DNA from: Rhizobium giardinii bv. giardinii H152
Lineage (GTDB): Bacteria > Pseudomonadota > Alphaproteobacteria > Rhizobiales > Rhizobiaceae
NCBI RefSeq assembly: GCF_000379605.1
Contig: NZ_KB902681.1
Span: 36,017-100,016 of the forward strand
Length of the DNA: 64,000 nt
Direction: 5' to 3'
The notes under the pieces were generated by a model. That model did not search any database and was not told where the DNA came from. It saw only the letters and a list, made by a program, of their open reading frames with translations. The stretch's first letter is position 1, and each line of letters begins with the position of its first letter. This document shows, one piece after another, positions 58,491 to 64,000 of the stretch. Position numbers and translations under genes: made by a program.

Positions 58491-59165
58491 ATGGAGATGG
58501 TGGCGATGAGCGTGGTTGAACGGTTGAACGATGTCCTGAGCCGGATTCGCGATGCGGAAGCCGGTGCGAACCGGGCCGCCGGCTCGGTTTCGCTGGTTGC
58601 CGTTTCGAAGACGTTCGACGCCGAGGCGATCCGCCCGGTGATGGAGGCGGGACAACGCGTCTTCGGCGAAAACCGCGTGCAGGAAGCGCAGGGCAAGTGG
58701 CCGCAGCTTCGCGCGGGGACGTCCGATATCGAGCTTCACCTGATCGGCCCGCTGCAATCCAACAAGGCGGCGGATGCGGTTGCCCTCTTCGATGTCATCG
58801 AGACCATTGACCGGGAGAAGATCGCCAGAGCCGTCGCCGCCGAGATCGTGCGTCAGGACAAGCCCGTTCGCCTCTATGTCCAGGTCAATACCGGCCTTGA
58901 GCCGCAAAAGGCCGGCATTGCGCCGGATGAAACCGTCGCCTTTGTCACCTTGTGCCGGGAGACGATCGGCATACCGATCGAGGGCCTGATGTGCATTCCG
59001 CCGGCGGACGAGAATCCGGGGCCGCACTTCGCCCTGCTCGCCAAGCTCGCAGCGCGTTGCGGGGTGACGAAGCTGTCCATGGGCATGTCCGGCGATTTCG
59101 ATGTGGCCGTGCAGTTCGGCGCCACCAGCGTGCGCGTCGGCTCGGCGATCTTCGGTACGCGTTGA
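58491..59165 (+). CDS. YggS-family PLP homeostasis protein
   Basis: A 224-residue PLPHP-family protein. The PLP lysine lies in LVAVSKTFDAEAIR and the barrel C-terminus has LSMGMSGDFDVAVQFGATSVRVGSAIFG. It binds pyridoxal phosphate and buffers its level. AAGGA lies ~6 nt before ATG 58491; ATGs at 58497 and 58506 are alternatives. It is followed by prpE after 97 bp. Confidence 0.93.
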   Translation: MEMVAMSVVERLNDVLSRIRDAEAGANRAAGSVSLVAVSKTFDAEAIRPVMEAGQRVFGENRVQEAQGKWPQLRAGTSDIELHLIGPLQSNKAADAVALFDVIETIDREKIARAVAAEIVRQDKPVRLYVQVNTGLEPQKAGIAPDETVAFVTLCRETIGIPIEGLMCIPPADENPGPHFALLAKLAARCGVTKLSMGMSGDFDVAVQFGATSVRVGSAIFGTR

Positions 59166-59262
59166 TCTAACCCTTTGGTCTGGCTTCTCGCCTCCCTCGC
59201 AATCTCTTAAAGTTTCCGCCTGGAGGCCGGTTGAGCCCGGTTCGGGAGTGGAGGAGACGGAG

Positions 59263-61170
59263 ATGGCGAGCAGCTATTCCGAAGTGTATGGCGCGTGGAG
59301 GCAGGACCCGCGAGCGTTCTGGGCGAAGGCCGCGGAGGATATCGACTGGCTGCGGCCGTCGCAGCGGGTTTTCGATCCCGCCGGCGGCGTCTACGGCCAT
59401 TGGTTCAGCGGCGGCGAGACAAATACCTGCTTCAATTGTCTGGATCGCCAGGTCGCTGCGGGTCGCGCCGATCAGACTGCGCTGATCTATGACAGTCCGG
59501 TCACGGGCACCGTCGAACATTGGACCTACGGTGCCATGTTGGCGGAGGTTGTCGCGCTTGCGGCCGTCTATCGTGACCTCGGCATCGGCAAGGGCGACCG
59601 GATCATCATCTATATGCCGATGATCCCGCAGGCGGCCTTTGCCATGCTTGCGGCAGCGCGCATCGGCGCCGTGCACTCTGTCGTTTTCGGCGGTTTCGCA
59701 GCTAACGAGCTCGCCACGCGTATCAGCGACAGTCAGGCGAGATTGATCGTTTCTGCCAGTTGCGGCATCGAAGGCGGCCGCGCCATCGCCTACAAGCCCC
59801 TTCTCGACGCGGCGATCGAGATCAGTGCCCACAAGCCCGATCACTGCCTGGTTTATCAACGCGAAACGCTGCAGGCGGAGTTGCGGGGGAAGCGCGATAT
59901 TGACCTTGCTTCGGCGGTCAGCGCGGCAAAGCATAAAGGAGCCGATGTGCCCTGCACGCCGGTTCTTGCCACTGATCCCTTGTACATCCTCTACACGTCC
60001 GGAACGACCGGCCAGCCCAAGGGCGTGGTGCGCGACACGGGCGGCCATATGGTCGCGCTTTTGTGGTCGATGCAGAACTTCTTCGGCCTGAAGCCGGGGG
60101 AGGTTTTCTGGGCGGCATCCGATATCGGCTGGGTCGTCGGCCACTCCTACATCGTCTACGGTCCCCTGCTCAACGGCAGCACGTCTGTGCTCTACGAAGG
60201 AAAGCCCGTGGGCACGCCCGACGCGGGCGCCTACTGGCGCGTCGTCGAACAGCACGGCGTTACAAAGCTGTTCACAGCGCCGACGGCGTTTCGTGCCATC
60301 CGCAAGGAAGATCCGCAGGGAGAACTGATCGGCCGGCATGACATTTCATCGCTGCAAGCCCTGTTTCTTGCCGGCGAGCGGGCCGATCCGGATACCGTTG
60401 CCTGGGCGCAGGCGAAACTCGGCGTGCCCGTCATCGACAATTGGTGGCAGACGGAAACCGGTTGGCCGGTGGCGGGAAATCCGATCGGTCTCGGCCTCCT
60501 GCCGGTCAAATATGGTTCCGCCGCGGTGCCGCTGCCCGGTTATGACGTCCAGGTCCTCGACGATGCCGGACACCCGGTTGCCAAAGGAACCCTCGGCAAT
60601 GTCGTGATCAAGCTGCCGCTGCCGCCCGGCTGCCTGCCGACGTTCTGGAATGCTGACGCGCGTTTTCGCGAGGCCTGCCTCTCGGAATTCCCGGGTTACT
60701 ACCGCACCGCCGATGCAGGCTATATCGATGAAGACGGCTATATCTTCATCATGTCGCGCACCGACGACATCATCAATGTCGCCGGACATCGCCTTTCCAC
60801 GGGGGCGATGGAGGAAATCTGCGCCAGCCATGCGGATGTTGCCGAATGCGCGGTGATTGGCATTGCCGATGCAATCAAGGGCCAGATTCCGGCCGGCTTC
60901 CTTGTCATCAACGCCGATGTTTCCCGTGAAACAACTGCGATCGAGCGGGAAGTCGTTGCCTTGGTGCGCGAACGTCTCGGCCCCGTCGCCGCGTTCAAGA
61001 CGGTCATCTGCGTCAAGCGCCTGCCGAAGACGCGCTCGGGAAAAATCCTCCGCGGCACGATGCAGAAGATCGCCGATCGCGAAAGCTGGAAGATGCCGGC
61101 GACGATCGACGACCCGGCCGTGCTGGAGGAAATTGCCGCGGCGCTGAAAGAACGCGGCATCGGTGGTTAG
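59263..61170 (+). CDS. prpE: Propionyl-CoA synthetase
   Basis: A 635-residue acyl-CoA synthetase of the ANL family. It has the AMP-binding motif ILYTSGTTGQPKG, the WWQTETGWPV stretch, and the catalytic lysine KTRSGKILRG near the C-terminus, and resembles PrpE more than Acs (N-terminal YSEVYGAWRQDPRAFWAKAAEDIDW). It activates propionate for the methylcitrate or methylmalonyl-CoA route. ATG 59263 has GAGGAG 6 nt upstream. Its last 4 bp overlap the convergent LysR gene. It contains parS-like site 4. Confidence 0.92.
   Translation: MASSYSEVYGAWRQDPRAFWAKAAEDIDWLRPSQRVFDPAGGVYGHWFSGGETNTCFNCLDRQVAAGRADQTALIYDSPVTGTVEHWTYGAMLAEVVALAAVYRDLGIGKGDRIIIYMPMIPQAAFAMLAAARIGAVHSVVFGGFAANELATRISDSQARLIVSASCGIEGGRAIAYKPLLDAAIEISAHKPDHCLVYQRETLQAELRGKRDIDLASAVSAAKHKGADVPCTPVLATDPLYILYTSGTTGQPKGVVRDTGGHMVALLWSMQNFFGLKPGEVFWAASDIGWVVGHSYIVYGPLLNGSTSVLYEGKPVGTPDAGAYWRVVEQHGVTKLFTAPTAFRAIRKEDPQGELIGRHDISSLQALFLAGERADPDTVAWAQAKLGVPVIDNWWQTETGWPVAGNPIGLGLLPVKYGSAAVPLPGYDVQVLDDAGHPVAKGTLGNVVIKLPLPPGCLPTFWNADARFREACLSEFPGYYRTADAGYIDEDGYIFIMSRTDDIINVAGHRLSTGAMEEICASHADVAECAVIGIADAIKGQIPAGFLVINADVSRETTAIEREVVALVRERLGPVAAFKTVICVKRLPKTRSGKILRGTMQKIADRESWKMPATIDDPAVLEEIAAALKERGIGG
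60918..60933. other. parS-like ParB-binding site 4 (in prpE)
   Basis: TGTTTCCCGTGAAACA matches the parS consensus at 15 of 16 (position 7 is C for A). It lies 16 kb right of the predicted origin and encodes V-S-R-E-T in PrpE. It is the weakest of the four because the mismatch is in the conserved core half. Confidence 0.7.
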
Positions 61171-62048
61171 CCGGATTTACGCAAACTCGCCGTCAGACCG
61201 CAAAACCAGTCCCGGAACCGGACGGCGCCGCCGCCGGCCGGCCGGGCGGTGACGAGGAAATAGCTTTCGTCGGTCAACGTCTCGACATCGGAGAGGATAA
61301 CGAGGTCGCCATTTGCCAATTCGCGGCGGAACACTTCGGTCGGACAGAGGGCAATGCCGTGCCCGGCGATCACGGCGGTGGCGAGCAGGTTGAAGTCCTG
61401 GAACACCGGGCCGCGCAACGGGCCGTCCGGCTGCAGCCCCGCCTTCCGGCACCAGTTCAGCCAGCGATCCGGCGTTTCGTCGTGCAGGAGGTCGGCGGCG
61501 GCGATCTCCCGGGCGGTCTGCGGCTTTCCCCGGCGCGCAAGATAGCTCGGGCTGGCAACGGGCCGGTTGGCGCGGGAAAACAGCCGGGTGCATTCCCGCG
61601 TCTCGCTCTTGTCTTCCCCCAGCGTGATCAGGACGTCGCAATCGGCCTCGCGAAAGCGTTGCTCGCCCATTGCATAGAGGACACGTACATTGAGGTCCGG
61701 ATGGGCGTTCAGGAAGTCCGGAAGGGCTGGGATCAGCCATCGTGTCGCGATCGAAGCGATGCAGGCGACGGTCAGCTCGCCTGTCGTCTGCATGCGCAAG
61801 GCGTGGGCCTCCGCTTCGATCCGCGCCAAGCTGACCGACAGCGTCTGCGCCAGCGCCAGCGCATCGGGCACGAGCCGGACGCTGCGCTTTTCGCGCAGAA
61901 ACAGCGGCCGGCCGAACCAGTCCTCGAGCAGACGGATCTGATGGCTGACCGCTGCATGCGTGACATGCAACTCGTCGGCGGCGCGCGAAAAGCTGTTGTG
62001 GCGTGCGGCGGCCTCGAAGACGCGCAAAGCGCTAAGCGATGGCAGCAT
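61167..62048 (-). CDS. LysR-family transcriptional regulator
   Basis: A 293-residue regulator. The N-terminal HTH is LPSLSALRVFEAAARHNSFSRAADELHVTHAAVSHQIRLLEDWFGRPLF, and the effector-binding domain follows (GELTVACIASIATRWLIPAL), resembling the GcvA branch. ATG 62048 is preferred; the annotated TTG at 62054 would add two residues. It is divergent from the EctC-like gene with a 139-bp shared promoter region, so it may control that gene; it converges with prpE (4-bp overlap). Confidence 0.9.
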   Translation of the reverse strand: MLPSLSALRVFEAAARHNSFSRAADELHVTHAAVSHQIRLLEDWFGRPLFLREKRSVRLVPDALALAQTLSVSLARIEAEAHALRMQTTGELTVACIASIATRWLIPALPDFLNAHPDLNVRVLYAMGEQRFREADCDVLITLGEDKSETRECTRLFSRANRPVASPSYLARRGKPQTAREIAAADLLHDETPDRWLNWCRKAGLQPDGPLRGPVFQDFNLLATAVIAGHGIALCPTEVFRRELANGDLVILSDVETLTDESYFLVTARPAGGGAVRFRDWFCGLTASLRKSG

Positions 62049-62054
62049 AGTCAA

Positions 62055-62082
62055 GCTTTCCTAACATAAACGACGAGAAAGC
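62055..62082. promoter_or_regulatory. Possible LysR operator in the lysR-ectC promoter region
   Basis: GCTTTC (62055-62060) and GAAAGC (62077-62082) form a spaced inverted repeat (16-nt gap) just upstream of lysR, suitable for LysR autoregulation. The region 62049-62187 shows no gene and A/T-rich promoter sequence. Confidence 0.3.
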
Positions 62083-62187
62083 ATCATTTGTCGAGCAAGG
62101 AAATGCAAGCGATACAGGCAATCACAGAGCGGTTTTGACCCCTCTTTCATCCGATCGTCAAATTTTCCTGAAGAAAGGCTAAGGCCG

Positions 62188-62574
62188 ATGTTCGTTCGCA
62201 ATCTGAAGCAAGTCGAGGAAACGCCGCATTTCGTCGAGTGGGGAAGCGGCACCAGCCATCGTCTGCTGACCGAGCGCGATGGCATGGGCTTTACTGTCTG
62301 CCACACCGTCGTGCGCGCCAATACCACCTCGCTGCTCGAATACCGCAACCATCTCGAGGCCTGCTATTGCATCGCCGGCACCGGAGAGGTCGAGGACATG
62401 GCGGGCAATGTCTTTCCGATCGCGCCGGGCGATATCTACGTGCTCGACAAGAACGACAAGCATTACCTGCGCGGCGGCAAGAACGAGGACCTGATCCTCG
62501 TCAGCATCTTCAATCCGCCGCTCAAGGGTACGGAGCGGCACCGGCTGGACGGCAGCGAGGGCTCTGCCTACTGA
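62188..62574 (+). CDS. ectC: Ectoine synthase-like cupin (EctC) without ectA/ectB
   Basis: A 128-residue cupin. The N-terminal [11 protein letters not shown] and central [39 protein letters not shown] match EctC, including residues equivalent to the iron ligands Glu57, Tyr84 and His92, all present at those numbers. EctC cyclises N-gamma-acetyl-diaminobutyrate to ectoine. No ectA or ectB lies nearby, so it is an orphan; another cyclisation or hydrolysis role is possible. AAGG upstream of the ATG is the ribosome-binding site. Confidence 0.85.
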   Translation: MFVRNLKQVEETPHFVEWGSGTSHRLLTERDGMGFTVCHTVVRANTTSLLEYRNHLEACYCIAGTGEVEDMAGNVFPIAPGDIYVLDKNDKHYLRGGKNEDLILVSIFNPPLKGTERHRLDGSEGSAY

Positions 62575-62591
62575 CGGCTTGCCGCTCGGCA

Positions 62592-62622
62592 CAAAAAAAC
62601 CCGGATCAGGCGATCCGGGTTT
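62592..62622 (-). terminator. Bidirectional terminator between ectC and trcR
   Basis: AAACCCGGAT (62597-62606) pairs with ATCCGGGTTT (62613-62622) around a 6-nt loop. The A-run at 62592-62599 becomes a T-run on the minus strand, strong for the trcR-like gene; for the plus strand the T-run is short. Confidence 0.85.
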
Positions 62623-62641
62623 GTGGTGTAAGGCGATCCGA

Positions 62642-63343
62642 TCAGTAATGATCGTCGTCGTCTTCGTCCTTGCGGTCGGACTTGAGCGACTTGAGCTTGG
62701 CAAAAACGGCGTCGGCGTCCATTTCCTTCTCTTCCTCGCGCTCATAGGAGAACGGCAGCTTTTCCGTCTCCTTGGAGGCTTCGAGCGTCGCGCCGAGTTC
62801 GGCAGCGGTCGGCAGCGGCCGGCCCTTCGATGCACGTTCGACTTCGAGGTCGAGGTCGATCTGGGTGCAGAGGCCAAGCGTCACCGGGTCCATCGCCGTC
62901 AGGTTCGTCGAGTTCCAGTGGGTGCGCTCGCGGATTTGCTCGATCGTCGACTTGGTCGTGCCGACGAGACGCGAGATCTGGGCGTCCTTCAGTTCCGGAT
63001 GGTTGCGCACCAGCCAGAGAATGGCGTTCGGACGGTCCTGGCGCTTGGAAACCGGGGTATAGCGCGGGCCCTTGCGCTTGCTGTCCGGCACACGCACCTT
63101 CGGCTCGGAAAGTTTCAGCTTGTGGTTCGGGTTGCCTTCGGCGCGGGCGATCTCGTCGCGCGACAGCTGGCCGGTGGCGATCGGGTCGAGGCCCTTGATG
63201 CCCTGCGCCGATTCACCGTCCGCGATCGCCTTGACCTCCAGCGGGTGCAGCTTGCAGAACTGGGCGATCTGCTCGAACGACAGGGCAGTGTTGTCAACAA
63301 GCCATACGGCCGTCGCTTTGGGCATAAGCAGTTGTTGAGCCAT
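62642..63343 (-). CDS. trcR: TrcR-like cell-cycle transcriptional regulator (DUF1013)
   Basis: A 233-residue DUF1013 protein, starting MAQQLLMPKATAVWLVDNTALSFEQIAQFCKLHPLEVKAIADGE, with a second HTH-like region DRPNAILWLVRNHPELKDAQISRLVGTTKSTIEQIR and an acidic-charged tail (SDRKDEDDDDHY). The alphaproteobacterial family is named TrcR in databases and is associated with the cell cycle. ATG 63343 has AAGGA ~8 nt upstream. It is convergent with ectC and divergent from acs. Confidence 0.82.
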   Translation of the reverse strand: MAQQLLMPKATAVWLVDNTALSFEQIAQFCKLHPLEVKAIADGESAQGIKGLDPIATGQLSRDEIARAEGNPNHKLKLSEPKVRVPDSKRKGPRYTPVSKRQDRPNAILWLVRNHPELKDAQISRLVGTTKSTIEQIRERTHWNSTNLTAMDPVTLGLCTQIDLDLEVERASKGRPLPTAAELGATLEASKETEKLPFSYEREEEKEMDADAVFAKLKSLKSDRKDEDDDDHY

Positions 63344-63400
63344 GGGTATAGTCCTTCTGTCCGTCCGCGCCGGTGTCGCGGGCCGTGGGGTGTAACCACT

Positions 63401-63417
63401 TAATTTCCGGGAAATTA
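63401..63417. promoter_or_regulatory. Perfect 17-bp palindrome between trcR and acs
   Basis: TAATTTCC-G-GGAAATTA is a perfect inverted repeat 58 bp upstream of the trcR ATG and 162 bp upstream of the acs ATG. It is an operator candidate; the regulator is unknown. The rest of 63344-63578 shows no gene. Confidence 0.5.
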
Positions 63418-63578
63418 GCGCCTCTATACCCTCGTCGTCGCATAAATGCAATTCTTCTCGCAGAAATGACCTTTTGTCTAATTGCCGCCGTGTCTTGACC
63501 TGATATGAATGCGCCCGGAGAGGACGCACAGGGAGACGCGGCGTCCGGAAACTTGCCTGCGCAGGGAGGAAAATCAGC

Positions 63579-64000
63579 ATGTCCGTGAAGACCTATCCGG
63601 TGCTCAAGCCGGCGAAGCAACGCGCTTTGATCGACAACGCCACCTATCTGAAATGGTACAAGCAGAGCGTCGCCGACCCGGAAGCGTTCTGGGGCGAACA
63701 TGGCAAGCGCATCGATTGGTTCAAGCCTTACACCAAGGTCAAGAACACCAGCTTTGAAGGCAAGGTATCGATCAAGTGGTTCGAGGACGGTCTCACCAAC
63801 GTCTCCTACAACTGCATCGACCGGCATCTGGAAAAGCGCGGCGACCAGGTGGCGATCATCTGGGAGGGGGACAATCCATATGACGACCGGAAGATCACCT
63901 ACCGCGAGCTCTACGAGCATGTCTGCCGCCTCGCCAATGTGCTGAAGGAAAACGGCGTCAGACGAGGCGACCGCGTCACGATCTACATGCCGATGATCCC
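63579..64000 (+). CDS. acs: Acetyl-CoA synthetase (5' part; cut by window end)
   Basis: The first ~140 residues of a long acyl-CoA synthetase (full Acs ~650). The N-terminal [30 protein letters not shown] and [25 protein letters not shown] are typical of Acs, not PrpE. It activates acetate to acetyl-CoA. GGGAGGA at 63564-63570 lies 8 nt before the ATG. The frame is open to the right edge. Confidence 0.9.
   Translation, partial: MSVKTYPVLKPAKQRALIDNATYLKWYKQSVADPEAFWGEHGKRIDWFKPYTKVKNTSFEGKVSIKWFEDGLTNVSYNCIDRHLEKRGDQVAIIWEGDNPYDDRKITYRELYEHVCRLANVLKENGVRRGDRVTIYMPMI

Overview
The window is chromosomal DNA of an alphaproteobacterium, very probably a member of the Rhizobiaceae (Rhizobium/Sinorhizobium/Agrobacterium group). 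This rests on GC-rich coding sequence, a DivL-type kinase with tyrosine in the phosphoacceptor position, a TsaE-aminoglycoside-phosphotransferase-like fusion next to MurU, an AddAB pair, a trpFBA-accD-folC operon, a TrcR (DUF1013) regulator, and the ppsR / origin / hemE arrangement. The window appears to contain the chromosomal replication origin, placed in the 397-bp gap between ppsR and hemE (44725-45121), with ParAB genes and four parS-like 16-mers nearby. I saw no insertion sequences, prophage genes, CRISPR arrays, tRNAs or rRNAs.

Layout. 1-10.8 kb (plus strand): the 3' part of divL, the tsaE-amgK-like fusion, murU, addB, addA and trxA, covering cell-cycle signalling, cell-wall sugar recycling, double-strand-break repair and redox. 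10.9-16.7 kb (minus strand): trpF-trpB-trpA-accD-folC and a GNAT acetyltransferase. 16.8-19.8 kb: a Pmp3-like membrane peptide, a YgjP-type metallopeptidase, a DUF2852 protein and the intracellular PHB depolymerase phaZ. 20.0-33.6 kb: a catabolic island for a sugar best guessed as L-fucose or a related 6-deoxyhexose/acid sugar. It holds a ribose-type ABC importer, FucU mutarotase, aldo/keto reductase, lactonase-type amidohydrolase, UxaA-type dehydratase, Zn-dehydrogenase, UxaB-like reductase, HpcH/HpaI aldolase, aldehyde dehydrogenase and a divergent GntR regulator that appears to carry two winged-helix domains. 33.8-44.7 kb: a nitroreductase, gyrB, an HTH-Smr-MltA overlapping set, a Tim44-like protein, fxsA, secB and the dnaQ-coaE-aroE-maf-ppsR set, transcribed mostly on the minus strand, away from the origin.

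Right of the origin (45.1-54.0 kb) all genes are on the plus strand: hemE-hemJ, rho, mnmE, mnmG, rsmG, parA, parB. Then come leuS-lptE-holA (minus), a YggS PLP protein, prpE, a LysR regulator, an ectoine-synthase (EctC) gene with no ectA or ectB beside it, TrcR, and the first 422 bp of acs, cut by the window end.

The genes form three themes: origin-proximal replication, segregation and cell-cycle functions (divL, gyrB, oriC, parAB/parS, trcR); core biosynthesis and translation; and an inserted sugar-catabolic module (20-33.6 kb) whose regulatory region carries several palindromes. All functional calls come from reading motifs and known family architecture; no database search was run.
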